Part shown: one piece after another, positions 1 to 9,899 of the stretch | Layout: the number at the start of each line of letters is the position of its first letter | Position numbering within the stretch: the stretch's first letter is position 1 | DNA from: Myxococcales bacterium | GTDB lineage: Bacteria > Myxococcota > Myxococcia > Myxococcales > Myxococcaceae | Length of the DNA: 64,000 nt | Direction of reading: 5' to 3' | Assembly (NCBI GenBank): GCA_020846875.1 | Contig: JADLDB010000128.1 | Location: forward strand, 1-64,000 | The notes under the pieces: model-generated | The model's input: only the letters and a program-made list of their open reading frames with translations | The model's database searches: none | What the model was told of the DNA's origin: nothing | Position numbers and translations under genes: made by a program

Positions 1-129
1 CTGGTCCCTTGCCCGGATCTCGTCGTCGCTCGTCGGTCACGGGCCCACCAGCCCGCTCCCTCCTCGCTTCTCGACCTCCGGGCAACGTCCTGCGCGATCC
101 ATGCTCTACCCAGGTGAACTCCGGGGTCA
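1..129 (-). repeat. TIR repeat element, copy A (truncated by window edge)
   Basis: Bases 1-126 match the reverse complement of 29383-29499 exactly apart from a 9-base insertion (CACCAGCCC) near 46-54. Read on the minus strand the element starts TGACCCCGGAG at 129-119, and this TGA is the stop codon of the neighbouring small gene. In copy B the same end is TAACCCCGGAG and an inverted CTCCGGGGTCA lies about 140 bases further on. The far end of copy A therefore probably lies left of the window. It holds no plausible gene. Confidence 0.85.
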
Positions 130-519
130 GGCGACGTGCCGGGTGTGCCCCTTGGCGCAGACCAGCAGGCCTTCGCTGCTCAGCTTCATCCCCCGGCCGC
201 ACAGCCGGCAGGACGGCAGCATCTGCAGCGGGCCCTGGGCGCTGGCGCGGGCGGTGGGCAGTTGGTGCACCGACGCCGACGGCGGCGAGCTGGCCGGCGC
301 GGGCGGGGCACTCCTGTCTTCGCGCTCCACCTTCACCCCGCCGCCGGGGCCGCCGTTGGGGCCGGGCCGGAGCCGCATCAGCTCCTCGCGCACCTTCGCG
401 AGCAGCTCGCCGCGCACGCCCTTGTACCGGGCCTGCATCGCCGTCAGCTGATCCATCATCACCTGGAACTGCTGCAGCCGGCCTTCGTCGTTCGCCTTCA
501 TGTCGTTGGTCTTCATCAT
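127..519 (-). CDS. Small zinc-ribbon-like hypothetical protein
   Basis: A 130-residue protein that I do not recognise as a named family. It begins with two Met codons preceded by GAGGTG, which is why I start here rather than further upstream. Residues 1-60 are polar and predicted helical. A Gly/Pro-rich, low-complexity middle follows. The C-terminal 30 residues contain CxxC-x13-CxxxH, a likely structural zinc site. There is no signal peptide, so it is probably cytoplasmic. Its stop codon lies inside the terminal inverted repeat of the adjacent repeat element, so its natural C-terminus may have been altered by that insertion. Confidence 0.6.
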   Translation of the reverse strand: MMKTNDMKANDEGRLQQFQVMMDQLTAMQARYKGVRGELLAKVREELMRLRPGPNGGPGGGVKVEREDRSAPPAPASSPPSASVHQLPTARASAQGPLQMLPSCRLCGRGMKLSSEGLLVCAKGHTRHVA

Positions 520-697
520 CACCTCGTGGCTTGAGCAGCTAGCGTGATCAACGAAGAGCGCCCGCGCAAGGGCTTCCATTCCCCGTGATCCACCGCCCGG
601 CAGAAGCGAAAGCGGCACCGCACGTTACGAGCGCGAGCGTGATCGCCTTTTTTTCACCGAGGGCCGGCCAGCGCCCGCCGAGGCCGGAAAATCGGCC

Positions 698-1771
698 TTA
701 CAGCTCGCAGCCGCTGCCGAAGCCGTCGGCGTCGAACTCGCGCGACAGCCCACCGACGAGCGCCGGCCCCTGATCCACCGGCACGGTCGCCAGCACCTTG
801 AGCACGTGCTTCCCGCCGCGCTTCGGGCTGCAGTACTCGAGCAGGTAGAAGCGATTGGCCAGCCCATTGACCCGCGAAGCGATGGAGGCGAAGGCGGCGT
901 CGAGCTCGCTCGAGCGCGCCACCGGGAAGTAGCCGTCGCGCCCGTAGGCCCTGAGCGCCACCTCGTCCACCTCCCCGCCCAGCCCCACGGTGAAGACGTG
1001 GGCCTTCGAGCTGCGCACCGCCTCCACCGCGCTCGCCGGCAGCACCCGCGAGGCCTGGTCCGTGCCGTCGGTGAAGAGCACCAGCGCCGCGTCGCGCCAG
1101 GCCACGTCGGTGAGCGAGAGGCGCGAAGCCAGCGCGGTGAGTCCTTCCACCAGCGCGCCGTTGAGGTTGGTGGAGTCGTCCACGCAGCGCCAGCCGGCGC
1201 ACGTCCGGCGGTCCCTGAAGCCGGCGCAGTCGGCGCTCGCCCGGCACTCCGGCGCGGCCAGCGAGTCGAGGCCGGCCAGCACCTGCGCCTCGTCGGCCGT
1301 GAAGTCCACCACCAGCGTGGGCGAGGGCCGCCCGTCGAAGGTCATCACCGCCACCCGCTGCGAAGGCCCCTGCGCCAGCACCGCCGAGACGTAGCGCTTG
1401 GCCGCCGCCTGCAGCGCGCTGAAGTCGCCGGAGCGCAGCAGGCTGCCCGACAGGTCCAGCAGCACCAGCGAGTCCATCACGAAGCGCTCCCCCTTCGGCT
1501 GCACCCGCACCTGCGACTCGAAGGCGCTCACCTTCCGCCCGTCCTCGGTCAGCGTGAAGTGCGACGCGTCGAGGCCCGCCACCGGCTCGCCCCCGCAGGT
1601 GTCCACCTTGAACAACAGCGACACCTTCGACGGCTGCTGAGTCACCAACCCCGGCCCGCCCGAGGGCTCCGTCACCGACAGGCAGCGCGGCACGTCGTCC
1701 ACCGCCTCCGGGCCACAGCCCACCGCCAACAGGCACAGCACGCCACATGAGCCCAGGAGCGTCTTCCGCAT
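698..1771 (-). CDS. Lipoprotein with von Willebrand factor A domain
   Basis: A 357-residue lipoprotein. The signal peptide ends in a lipobox (LAVGC), so the mature N-terminal Cys should be lipidated. A short beta-rich segment follows, then a VWA domain whose metal-ion-dependent adhesion site DLSGS lies near residue 106. Later VWA features, including LVLFTDGTD, are visible. A central Cys-rich insertion (CRASADCAGF and following) is probably disulfide-bonded, consistent with an exported location. VWA lipoproteins of this kind usually mediate protein contacts at the envelope. The gene is divergent from the TetR/efflux operon, and the operator-like palindromes at 1864-1912 lie in the shared upstream region. 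The ATG was preferred over an in-frame TTG three codons earlier. Confidence 0.85.
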   Translation of the reverse strand: MRKTLLGSCGVLCLLAVGCGPEAVDDVPRCLSVTEPSGGPGLVTQQPSKVSLLFKVDTCGGEPVAGLDASHFTLTEDGRKVSAFESQVRVQPKGERFVMDSLVLLDLSGSLLRSGDFSALQAAAKRYVSAVLAQGPSQRVAVMTFDGRPSPTLVVDFTADEAQVLAGLDSLAAPECRASADCAGFRDRRTCAGWRCVDDSTNLNGALVEGLTALASRLSLTDVAWRDAALVLFTDGTDQASRVLPASAVEAVRSSKAHVFTVGLGGEVDEVALRAYGRDGYFPVARSSELDAAFASIASRVNGLANRFYLLEYCSPKRGGKHVLKVLATVPVDQGPALVGGLSREFDADGFGSGCEL

Positions 1772-1863
1772 GTGGGACAAGGTAGTTCCACCGGCCGGCC
1801 GGGCAACTTTTCGCCTGGGATTCCGCGCGGCTTCCCTGCTTCTGGCGGCCAGCAGCGGATTTT

Positions 1864-1912
1864 CTGACCCGCGGTTCAGAAACGAGTTTTTTGGAACTGA
1901 CCCGTGGGTTAG
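1864..1912. promoter_or_regulatory. Two near-identical palindromic operator-like sites
   Basis: Two 16-base palindrome-like sites, CTGACCCGCGGTTCAG (1864-1879) and CTGACCCGTGGGTTAG (1897-1912), are each followed by TAACGAG or AAACGAG. They are spaced 33 bp start to start, about three helical turns. They lie 38 bp upstream of the TetR gene and about 90 bp upstream of the divergent VWA lipoprotein. TetR repressors typically bind such dyads as dimers next to their own gene, so these are the likely autoregulatory operators of the efflux operon. Confidence 0.7.
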
Positions 1913-1949
1913 TAACGAGCGTCAGCCAGGAAGGACGTTCCCCCAGCAC

Positions 1950-2693
1950 ATGGCCAGGCCAGCAGATCCCCACGCGCACGAGGCGCTGCGCAGCGCGGCT
2001 CGCCGCGAATTCGTGAAGAGCGGCATCCAGAAGGCGCGCATCGAAGACATCACCCACGCCTGCGGGCTGTCGAAGGGCGCCTTCTACCTGCACTTCGACT
2101 CGAAGGAAGGCCTGTTCCGGGAGTTGGTGAGCGAGGTGGAAGCCGAGCTCGAGGAGCTGCGGACGGTGCGCGAGCGCCACACCCAGGACTTCCTCGCGCG
2201 GCACGGCTCGGTGAAGCCCAAGGACTTGAAGCCGGGCTCGGCCTTCGTGCGCGCGCTGCGGTCGCTGCACACCCGCGAGGATCAGAAGCTGCTCGAGCTC
2301 TTGTGGCGGTGGCGCGACGTCGTCGACGTGCTGCTGTCGGGCAGCCAGGGCACCGCGTTCGACGGGGTGATGTGGCGCATCATCGACCGCGAGGTGGTGC
2401 GCGTGCAGGAGGAGTGCGAGGCGCTCAAGGCCGTCAAGCTGATGCGCGACGACATCCCCGGCGAGGCGGTGGGGCTGTTGCTGGTGGGCACCTACCTGCT
2501 GGTGGCGCGGCGCCTGTCGTCGCTCGAGGAGAAGCCCGACTTCGACGTCTGGCTGACCGCCCTGCAGAAGCTGCTCGCGGAAGGGACCGCCCCCCGCCCG
2601 CACACCCGCGCCACCAGGTCATCGCCGTTCGCGGCCTCGCCCCGCCGCGCGCCCCCCCGGGCCGCCCGGGGCAGCCGAAGGAGCCACCCGTGA
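1950..2693 (+). CDS. TetR/AcrR-family transcriptional regulator
   Basis: A 247-residue regulator. Residues 10-57 form the TetR helix-turn-helix, with the typical pattern IEDITHACGLSKGAFYLHF followed by SKEGLF. The rest is a helical ligand-binding and dimerisation domain, ending in a basic low-complexity tail. ATG 1950 fits the family N-terminus; GGAAGGA lies 12 bases upstream. Its stop overlaps the start of the membrane-fusion-protein gene (GTGA), so it heads a co-translated efflux operon. It probably represses that operon, and relief by a pump substrate would be usual for the family. The two dyads at 1864-1912 are its likely sites. Confidence 0.9.
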   Translation: MARPADPHAHEALRSAARREFVKSGIQKARIEDITHACGLSKGAFYLHFDSKEGLFRELVSEVEAELEELRTVRERHTQDFLARHGSVKPKDLKPGSAFVRALRSLHTREDQKLLELLWRWRDVVDVLLSGSQGTAFDGVMWRIIDREVVRVQEECEALKAVKLMRDDIPGEAVGLLLVGTYLLVARRLSSLEEKPDFDVWLTALQKLLAEGTAPRPHTRATRSSPFAASPRRAPPRAARGSRRSHP

Positions 2694-3727
2694 AGCACCT
2701 CGCCCTCGCCGTCTTCCTCGCCTCCGCGTGGGCCGCCGCGGCCGATGGACCCATCACCGCGCCGAAGGTCCGCCTGGTGGCCGCGAAGCCCGTGCAGTCC
2801 AGCGCCACCGAGGAGGTCACCGGGCAACTGGGGCCGTCCAAGCTGTTGCCGCTGGGCTTCGAGGTGGGTGGGCGGCTGGCCGCGTCGCGGGTCAGCAAGG
2901 GGGACCAGGTGAAGGCCGGCCAGGCGCTGGGTAGCCTGGACACCGAAATCATCGACGCGCAGGTGGCGCAGGCCGAGGCGGGGCTGGCGGCGGCGGAGGC
3001 GGCGGCGGCGCTGGCCCAGGACGTGGCGGGCCGCAACGAGAAGCTGAAAGCCGAGGGCAGCGTGTCCGACGTGCAGTCGCGCCAGGCGGAGACGCAGGCC
3101 AAGGCCTCGGCGGCGCAGGTGGCGCAGGCGAAGGCCGGGCTGGCACAGGCGAAGGCGGGGCAGCGGCGGCACCACCTCAGGGCGCTGTTCGCCGGCACCG
3201 TCATCGACGCGCCCGACAACGTGGGCGGCATGGTGGGCCCGGGCACGCCCGTCTACATCATCATGCAGCTCGACCCGCTCATCCTGAAGGCGACCATCTC
3301 GGAGAAGTACAAGTCCCAGGTGGCGGCGGGCCAGCGGGTGAAGGTGGAGGCGGTGGGCAGCGACGCGAAGGTGGACGACGCCATCATCAAGGTGGTGCTG
3401 CCCTCGGCGGATCCGCAGACGCGCCGCGTCCCGGTGGAGGTGCTGGTGCCCAACGCCGACGGCCGCTTCGTAGCCAACACCCTGGCGAAGCTGACGCTGT
3501 CGGTGGGCGGGGAGAAGAGCGCCGTCCTCATCCCTCCCACCGCGCTGGGGATGATGGGCGGCGCGCACGTCTTCGTGGTGGACGCAGGGGGGAAGCTGAA
3601 GCGGGTGAAGGTGACGGTGCTGGAGCGCACCTCCGCCCAGGTGACGGTGGTGCCTGAGGAGCCGGTGAAGCAGGTGGTGGAGTACCCCTCGACGCTGGTC
3701 GAGGGCACCAAGGTGACGCAGCGCTAA
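2690..3727 (+). CDS. RND efflux periplasmic adaptor (membrane fusion protein)
   Basis: A 345-residue HlyD/AcrA-type adaptor that links an inner-membrane RND pump to an outer-membrane channel. It has a signal peptide ending about AWAAAA. The first lipoyl half contains LGFEVGGRLAASRVSKGDQVKAGQ in outline, then a long Ala/Gln-rich helical hairpin near residues 85-155. The second lipoyl half (LFAGTVIDAPDNVGGMVGPGT) and the beta-barrel follow. The GTG start overlaps the regulator stop by four bases and the pump gene starts 6 bases downstream, so the genes are translationally coupled. The helical hairpin is fairly short, as in adaptors of HAE1-type pumps. Confidence 0.92.
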   Translation: MKHLALAVFLASAWAAAADGPITAPKVRLVAAKPVQSSATEEVTGQLGPSKLLPLGFEVGGRLAASRVSKGDQVKAGQALGSLDTEIIDAQVAQAEAGLAAAEAAAALAQDVAGRNEKLKAEGSVSDVQSRQAETQAKASAAQVAQAKAGLAQAKAGQRRHHLRALFAGTVIDAPDNVGGMVGPGTPVYIIMQLDPLILKATISEKYKSQVAAGQRVKVEAVGSDAKVDDAIIKVVLPSADPQTRRVPVEVLVPNADGRFVANTLAKLTLSVGGEKSAVLIPPTALGMMGGAHVFVVDAGGKLKRVKVTVLERTSAQVTVVPEEPVKQVVEYPSTLVEGTKVTQR

Positions 3728-3733
3728 GCGCCC

Positions 3734-6700
3734 ATGACGCTCTCGGACCTGTCCATCAAGCGGCCCGTCTTCACGACGATGATGTCGGTGTTGTTGCTGG
3801 TGCTGGGGCTGCTCGGCCTCACCCGGCTGGGCACGGACCTCTTCCCCGACGTGTCGTTTCCCTTCGTGGCCATCACCACCGTCTACCGGGGCGCGGGCCC
3901 GGGGGAGATTGAGCAGCAGGTGGTCAAGCCCATCGAGGACGCGGCGGCGGCCATCAACGGGGTGGACACCATCATGTCCTTCTCGCGGGAGAACGTGGGC
4001 ATCGTCTTCGTGCAGTTCAAGCTGACGGTGCCGCTGGACCGCGCCCTCGACGAGGTGCGCGACAAGGTGGCCGGCGTGCAGGGGCAACTGCCCCGGGAAG
4101 CCGAGCTGCCGAGGGTGTCGAAAATCGACCTGGGCGCCGCGCCGGTCCTCACCTACGCGGTCAACGCCGAGCTGCCGTCCACCGAGCTCAAGCAGCTCAT
4201 CAAGGACCGGCTGGAGCCCGCGCTCTCGCAACTGGAAGGCGTGGCGGCGGTGCGCACGGTGGGCGGGGACACCCGGGAAATCCGCGTCGACGTGGACACC
4301 GACCAGGCCAAGGCGGCGGGGGTGGCGCCGGGGCAGTTGGCCGAGCGCATCGGCATGGAGAACCTGGACGTGCCCGCGGGGCGCCTCGACCTGGGGCCCA
4401 ACGAGCTGACCGTGCGCGCGCTGGGGCAGTTCGAGACGGTGGAGCAACTGGAGAACCTGCCGGTGGCGCGCAACCCCGTCACCGGCTCGCAGGTGCTCTT
4501 GCGCGAGGTGGCCACCGTCACCGACGGCGTGGCGGACCGGCGCACCGTGGCGCGCCTCAACGGCAAGGACGCGGTCATCGTCGAGGTGGTGAAGCAGCCC
4601 GGCTCCAACACGGTGGAGGTGGCGAAGGGCGTGAAGGCGAAGATGGCGGGCCTGTCCGAGGCGATGGGCCACGGCTTCGGCGCGTCCATCCTCATCGACT
4701 CGTCCACCATCATCGAGGAGAACGCGAAGGAGGTGTGGGTCGCGCTCATCTTCGGCGGGCTGATGGCGGTGGTCATCATCCTCCTCTTCCTCCTCGACCT
4801 CCGCGGCACCTTCATCAGCTCGCTGGCGCTGCCCACGTCCGTCATCGGCACCTTCTTCGTGATGTACGTGCTGGGCTACACGCTGAACCAGATGACGCTG
4901 CTGTCGCTGTCGCTGGCCATCGGCCTGCTCATCGACGACGCGGTGGTGGTGCGCGAGGCCATCACCCACCGGCTGGAGGAAGGCGAGAGCCCGAAGGACG
5001 CCGCCAGCCGCGGCACGCGCGACGTCTTCCTGGCGGTGCTGGCCACCACCCTCTCGCTGGTGGCCGTCTTCGTGCCGGTGGCCTTCATGCCCGGCATCGT
5101 GGGGCAGTTCTTCAAGCAGTTCGGCTTCACCATCTCCGCGGCCGTCCTCATCTCGATGTTCATCAGCTTCACCCTGGACCCCATGCTGTCCAGCCGGCTG
5201 TCGAAGCAGCGGGGCCTGGGCGACGAGGAGAAGGAGAACCGGGTGGCGAAGGCGCTGCGGCGCTCCTTCGAGGACACCGAGCGCTGGTACGAGCGCGTGC
5301 TGGGGTGGACGCTCAAGCACCCGTGGAAGACGGCGGGCCTCACCCTGGCCGTCATCGGCGCGTCCTTCTTCGCGGCCAGCGGCCTGGGCAACGACTTCAT
5401 GACGCCGGAGGACCGCGGGCAGTTCATCGTCGAGTTGAAGCTGCCCGAAGGCTCGAGCCTCACCCAGTCCGAGGAGCGCGCGAAGCAGGCCGAGGCGCTC
5501 TTGTCACCCATCCCCGACGTCACCGACGTGTACGCGCTCATCGGCGCGGACCCCAACGGCTTCGGCGGCGACGTCAACACCGTGCGGCTGCGGGTGCTGA
5601 CCAAACCCCGGGCCAAGCGGGCCCTGGGAATTCCCCAGCTCAAAGAGGTGGCCCGCGAGAAGCTGTCCACCCTGCCGGCCACGCAGGTGTCGCTCATCGA
5701 CCCGCCGGCCATCGAGGGCATGGGCGACTTCTTCCCGATGATGCTCTACGTGATGGGCCCCGACTTCGCGGTGCTGAAGTCCGAGTCGGAGCGCGTCGGC
5801 GCCCTGCTGAAGGGCCTCAAGAACGAGGACGGCGAGGCGATGGCCACCGACGTGCGGGTGGTGGCCAACCCGCCGCGGCCCGAGCTGGCGGTGGAAATCG
5901 ACCGCACCCGCGCGCAGGACACCGGCCTCACCAGCGCCATGCTGGGCATGCAACTGCGCCTGGCGATGAACGGCCAGACGGTGGGCAAGCTGCGGCAGGG
6001 CAGCGTGGAGACGGACATCGTGGTGCGCCTGGCCGAAGAGGACCGCGGCACCCCCGAGGCCCTGAAGCAGTTGGACGTCTTCACCCCCGCCGGCGTGCGG
6101 CCGGTGGGCGCGGTGGCCAACGTGGAGGTGCGCGAGGCGCCCAGCGTCATCGAGCACTTCGACCGGCAGCGGCGGGTGATGATTGTCGCCTCTCCGGGCC
6201 CGGGCGCGTCGCTGGGGGCGCTGGCGTCGCGGGTGAAGGCCGAGCTGAAGGCCGCGCCGCTGCCGCCGGGGTACACCCTCTTCTACGACGGGCAGATGAA
6301 GGTGCTGGCCGAGCAGAACGACGCCTTCGCGCTCGTCTTCCTGCTGGCCTTCGTCTTCGTCTACATGGTGCTGGCCAGCCAGTTCGAGTCCTTCAAGCAC
6401 CCCTTCACCATCATGGTGTCGGTGCCGCTGGCCCTGGTGGGCGCGCTGTTGGCGCTGGTGGTGACGGGCTTCTCCATCACCATGGGCGCGATGATTGGCC
6501 TCATCCTGTTGATGGGGCTCGTCACCAAGAATGCCATTCTCCTCGTCGACCAGGCGCTGCAGAACCTGCGCGCCGGCGACGACCTCGACACGGCGTTGCT
6601 CAAGGCCGGCCCGCGGCGCCTGCGGCCGATTCTGATGACGAGCGCGGCGATGGCCATCGGCATGGTGCCTACCGCCCTCGGCCGCGGGCAGGGCTTCGAG

Positions 6701-6958
6701 TTCCGCGCGCCCATGGCGCTGGCCGTCATCGGCGGCGTCATCACCAGCACCTTCCTCACCCTGCTGGTGGTGCCGCTGGTGTTCGCCACCTTCGAGAAGC
6801 TGACGCCGAAGTCGCTGCGCATCGGCAGGCAGGACGGCGGGCCGCCCGCCGCCACCCCCGACGCCGCCGACGAGCTGGAGACGGGCCACGAGGAAGCCGC
6901 GCCGGCGCCGTCGCCTCCGGCCCAGGCCGCGCGGGGACACGTACCCGAGCGCGCCTGA
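3734..6958 (+). CDS. RND-family inner-membrane efflux transporter (AcrB/HAE1-like)
   Basis: A 1074-residue proton-driven RND pump, close to the usual 1030-1050 plus a charged C-terminal tail. It begins with the family N-terminus ([12 protein letters not shown]). Paired Asp401-Asp402 in transmembrane helix 4 ([13 protein letters not shown]) and Lys932 in helix 10 ([14 protein letters not shown]) match the AcrB proton-relay residues. Two large periplasmic loops separate the 12 helices. The downstream TolC-like gene completes a tripartite pump. Substrate cannot be told from sequence; solvents, drugs or lipophilic metabolites are usual. The last 60 residues are Pro/Ala/Glu-rich and probably disordered. 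Confidence 0.95.
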   Translation: MTLSDLSIKRPVFTTMMSVLLLVLGLLGLTRLGTDLFPDVSFPFVAITTVYRGAGPGEIEQQVVKPIEDAAAAINGVDTIMSFSRENVGIVFVQFKLTVPLDRALDEVRDKVAGVQGQLPREAELPRVSKIDLGAAPVLTYAVNAELPSTELKQLIKDRLEPALSQLEGVAAVRTVGGDTREIRVDVDTDQAKAAGVAPGQLAERIGMENLDVPAGRLDLGPNELTVRALGQFETVEQLENLPVARNPVTGSQVLLREVATVTDGVADRRTVARLNGKDAVIVEVVKQPGSNTVEVAKGVKAKMAGLSEAMGHGFGASILIDSSTIIEENAKEVWVALIFGGLMAVVIILLFLLDLRGTFISSLALPTSVIGTFFVMYVLGYTLNQMTLLSLSLAIGLLIDDAVVVREAITHRLEEGESPKDAASRGTRDVFLAVLATTLSLVAVFVPVAFMPGIVGQFFKQFGFTISAAVLISMFISFTLDPMLSSRLSKQRGLGDEEKENRVAKALRRSFEDTERWYERVLGWTLKHPWKTAGLTLAVIGASFFAASGLGNDFMTPEDRGQFIVELKLPEGSSLTQSEERAKQAEALLSPIPDVTDVYALIGADPNGFGGDVNTVRLRVLTKPRAKRALGIPQLKEVAREKLSTLPATQVSLIDPPAIEGMGDFFPMMLYVMGPDFAVLKSESERVGALLKGLKNEDGEAMATDVRVVANPPRPELAVEIDRTRAQDTGLTSAMLGMQLRLAMNGQTVGKLRQGSVETDIVVRLAEEDRGTPEALKQLDVFTPAGVRPVGAVANVEVREAPSVIEHFDRQRRVMIVASPGPGASLGALASRVKAELKAAPLPPGYTLFYDGQMKVLAEQNDAFALVFLLAFVFVYMVLASQFESFKHPFTIMVSVPLALVGALLALVVTGFSITMGAMIGLILLMGLVTKNAILLVDQALQNLRAGDDLDTALLKAGPRRLRPILMTSAAMAIGMVPTALGRGQGFEFRAPMALAVIGGVITSTFLTLLVVPLVFATFEKLTPKSLRIGRQDGGPPAATPDAADELETGHEEAAPAPSPPAQAARGHVPERA

Positions 6959-6994
6959 GGCACCCCAGAGAGAGAGCCCGTGAGGAGACCCGTC

Positions 6995-8452
6995 ATGCCG
7001 AAGCCGCTGAAGGTGGGCGCCGCCCTGGCCCTGGCCGTCGTGCTGTCCCAGGCCGCGTGGGCCGAGCCGCCGGCGCCGCTGTTGCCTGTCAACGCCGCCA
7101 CCGACATGGACGCCGCCGCCCTGGCCGCCCGGCGCCCGGTGCTGCTGAAGGAGGCGCTGCTGCTGGCGGAGAAGAAGAACCCGGACCTCGCCGCCGCGCG
7201 CGCCACCGCCGCGCAGGTGTCTGCGAAGGCGTCGCTCGTCTACTCGTCGATTCTGCCGGACCTGACGCTGAGCGCCTCGTACGTCTACACCTCGGCGCCG
7301 GCGGTGTTCGACCAGTCCGGCCAGACGCAGCTGCTCTCTGCGCTGACGACGTTCTCCAACATGCCCCCGGAGCTGAAGGCGCAGACGCTGGCCGGCCTCG
7401 CCGAGGCGCCCGCCGTCATGGAAATCCAGGCGGCCAACTCCCTCTTCGGCTCGCTGGTGCTGCAGCAGGTCCTCTTCACGCCGCAGCTCTTCCTGTTGCC
7501 GGCCGCGGAGGAGGCGGAGGAGGCGGCCAACCTCGGGGCGCTGGAGGCGCGGGAGCAGATTCTGCTCGCGGTGACGAAGGTGTACCTGGGCATCGAGGGC
7601 CTGGGGGAAATCGCCGCCGCCGCGAAGGAAGCCGAGGCCATCGCGCAGAAGCGCGAGAAGGACGCCGCCGCGCAGGTGCAGTTAGGGACGGCGACGGACA
7701 TCGCGGTGCTGCGGGCGCAGCAGGAACTGTCCCAGTCGCGCGCCACGCTGGCGAACATCGCCGGGCAGCGGGTGGCGCTGTTGATGTTGCTGGAGACGAT
7801 GGTGGGCGAGCCGGTGCGCCCGCTGGAAGGCCGGCCGACGCAGTACGACGTCACGCCCGCCGACGAAGCCAGCCAGCCGTGGGAGAAGGTGTACTCGGTG
7901 CAGGCGTCGGCGATGGCGCTCAAGAGCCAGGAGCGCTTCAACACCTTCGACCGCCTCTCGTGGATGCCCAGCGTCGTGGCCCAGGCCAAGGGCAGCTACA
8001 ACTCGAACAAGGGCTTCGTGAACACCAACTGGATTTTCGACGGCATCATCGCGGCGCAGTGGCAGCTGTACGACCGCGGCGTGCGCGACGTGAACCGGCG
8101 CGAGAATGACGCCAAGACGGTGGAGTTCCGCGCGAAGCTGGAGGGGGCGCGGGCGAGGGCGCGGGCCAATTGGTACTCGGCGAAGACGAACCTCCTCACC
8201 GCGCAGGTGGCGCTGGAGCAGGCCGAGGCCACCCAGCGGCTGGCCACGCGCGCGCAGAAGCAGGCGGAGGCGGCGTTTCAGGTGGGCTTCTCCACCGGCC
8301 TCGAGGTGTCGGAAATCGACAGCCGGCGCTTCCTCGCGGCGTCGGCGGCGGCGCAGGCGCGCGCGCAGATGCAGCTGCGGAAGGTGGAGCTGCTGGCGGC
8401 CGAGGGGCGGCTGGCCGAGGTGGTGGGCGTGACGACGCCTCCGAAGGACTGA
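6995..8452 (+). CDS. TolC-family outer-membrane efflux protein
   Basis: A 485-residue OEP/TolC-like channel protein, third component of the efflux system. It has a signal peptide ending AWA before EPPAPL. Two OEP repeats rich in long Ala/Glu/Gln helices are evident (LLKEALLLAEKKNPDLAAA near the start; the second repeat begins around DRLSWMPSVVAQAKGSY), matching the trimeric alpha-barrel architecture. I chose ATG 6995 because GAGGAG sits 7 bases upstream; a GTG at 6980 is possible but would put charged residues before the signal peptide. It lies 36 bases after the pump gene, in the same operon. Confidence 0.92.
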   Translation: MPKPLKVGAALALAVVLSQAAWAEPPAPLLPVNAATDMDAAALAARRPVLLKEALLLAEKKNPDLAAARATAAQVSAKASLVYSSILPDLTLSASYVYTSAPAVFDQSGQTQLLSALTTFSNMPPELKAQTLAGLAEAPAVMEIQAANSLFGSLVLQQVLFTPQLFLLPAAEEAEEAANLGALEAREQILLAVTKVYLGIEGLGEIAAAAKEAEAIAQKREKDAAAQVQLGTATDIAVLRAQQELSQSRATLANIAGQRVALLMLLETMVGEPVRPLEGRPTQYDVTPADEASQPWEKVYSVQASAMALKSQERFNTFDRLSWMPSVVAQAKGSYNSNKGFVNTNWIFDGIIAAQWQLYDRGVRDVNRRENDAKTVEFRAKLEGARARARANWYSAKTNLLTAQVALEQAEATQRLATRAQKQAEAAFQVGFSTGLEVSEIDSRRFLAASAAAQARAQMQLRKVELLAAEGRLAEVVGVTTPPKD

Positions 8453-8587
8453 GCGCGCTTACCGTCTGCGCACCGTGCCGAGCCTCAGGCAGCGTCGAGG
8501 CGTGGCCGGGCCCTTCGTCTTGCTCCTCCTCACTGCCGCCGAGCGCCAGGGTGGCTGCCGCGCCTGAAGCCGCAGCGCGTCGGCCCT

Positions 8588-9793
8588 TCAGAAACAACTG
8601 TACGTGCCGTTGGGGCCGGTGGCGCAGGTGGGCAAGGAGCCGTAGCACGCGGGCAGACACTGCCGCGTGTTGAGGTCGTAGCGCACGCACACGTTGCAGT
8701 AGCAGTTGCTCTGGTTGCCGAAGGCCGAGATGAGCGTCTGGCACACGCCGGTCGCCTGGCCCGTCCGGTACTTGCAGTTCTCGTAGTAGATGTTGCCGGC
8801 GAAGCAACTGAACAACACCTCGCGGTCCGCGAAGCCTGCTGGTAGCGAGTTCTGCGGAAGGCAGAGGCCCTCGAGGCCCAGGGTCGGCAGCGCGGTGCCT
8901 TGGCTCCCACAGGTGCAGCTCCCCGAGGCACCTCCGTTTCCATCCGGCCGGCAGATGCCGGGAGCGCAGTCCCACACCTGCAGTCCGTGCTGTTGGTCCG
9001 GCACCATCCAGTAGCGGCCGCCCACGCAGTACCCGTTGATGGGGTAGCCCTGCGCCGGCCCCACGGCCGTGCCCAACGCCACGCAGGCCGTGCCCTGCGG
9101 GTTGGGCCACGTCCCGTTGACGCAATCGCACTGCAGTTGGTTGGCCGCGCACGCGGAGTTGGCGGGGCAGGTGCCGCACTGGCCTCCGCACCCGTCGGGG
9201 CCACAGGCCTTCCCTGCGCACTGGGGGGTACAGCCACACTGGCCGGGCACGCCTGCGCCACCGCAAGTCTGCGGCGCGGTGCACGCCCCGCACGACACCG
9301 TCCGCGTCACCCCGCAGTTGTCCACCGCCGTCAGGCTGTCGCACGCCCGCTGGGCCCGCTGGCAGAAGGCCGCGTCGGACTCAGGCAGACACTGACACTG
9401 GCCGTTCACGCACTGCTGCGTTGAGGTGCAGGTGCCGCAGGTGCCGCCACAGCCGTCGTCTCCGCAGGTGCGCCCTGCGCAGGCAGGCTGACAGCCGCCA
9501 CCGCCGGAGCCCCCGCCACCGCCGACGGAGCCGCCACCGCCGCCGACGGAGCCCCCACCGCCGCCGACGGAGCCCCCGCCCCCGCCGACGGAGCCGCCCC
9601 CGCCGCCGACGGAGCCGCCACCGCCGCCGACGGAGCCCCCGCCACCGCCGCCGACGGAGCCCCCGCCACCGCCGCCGACGGAGCCGCCGCCGCCGCCGAC
9701 GGCGCCGCCGCCTCCACCGGTGCCGTTACCTCCTCCTCCGCACGCCGAGCCCAACAGCAGCACGACGAACCATGTGGCAGCCGAGTGGCGCAT
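8588..9793 (-). CDS. Cys-rich lipoprotein with poly-Gly linker
   Basis: A 401-residue surface lipoprotein. The signal peptide ends at LGSAC, giving a lipidated Cys. About 80 residues of (Gly)n-Ser-Val repeats follow, then Cys-rich modules of the type CAGRTCGDDGCGGTCGTC and CAGKACGPDGCGGQCGTC, typical of myxobacterial Cys-rich repeats. The C-terminal 180 residues are a distinct Cys-containing domain with many aromatics (YPINGYCVGGRYWMVPD), probably disulfide-stabilised. Function is unknown; the flexible linker suggests a domain displayed away from the membrane. GGGGGAG precedes the ATG. It is divergent from the DUF2378 gene. Confidence 0.85.
   Translation of the reverse strand: MRHSAATWFVVLLLGSACGGGGNGTGGGGGAVGGGGGSVGGGGGGSVGGGGGGSVGGGGGSVGGGGGSVGGGGGSVGGGGGSVGGGGGSVGGGGGSGGGGCQPACAGRTCGDDGCGGTCGTCTSTQQCVNGQCQCLPESDAAFCQRAQRACDSLTAVDNCGVTRTVSCGACTAPQTCGGAGVPGQCGCTPQCAGKACGPDGCGGQCGTCPANSACAANQLQCDCVNGTWPNPQGTACVALGTAVGPAQGYPINGYCVGGRYWMVPDQQHGLQVWDCAPGICRPDGNGGASGSCTCGSQGTALPTLGLEGLCLPQNSLPAGFADREVLFSCFAGNIYYENCKYRTGQATGVCQTLISAFGNQSNCYCNVCVRYDLNTRQCLPACYGSLPTCATGPNGTYSCF
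9494..9739 (-). repeat. In-frame GC-rich tandem repeat coding Gly-Ser-Val linker
   Basis: A run of 15 to 18-base units reading roughly GGN-GGN-GGN-GGN-TCC-GTC on the minus strand encodes the (Gly)n-Ser-Val linker of the lipoprotein. Units are almost identical at the DNA level, so the array could change length by slippage without breaking the frame. Confidence 0.8.
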
Positions 9794-9899
9794 GCTGGCT
9801 CCCCCGCGTTGGCGCTTCACGATGGATACTGCGCCTGCGCAGCGGCCACGGCAAGCTGCTCGCCCGGCGTCCGCTGGAGAGCGGTACACTTCCGGGAGC

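Noticed and set aside
2492-5320. 942-codon minus-strand frame opposite the efflux genes
   Set aside because: His/Arg/Asp-rich translation without family features; it is the shadow of the adaptor and RND pump genes.
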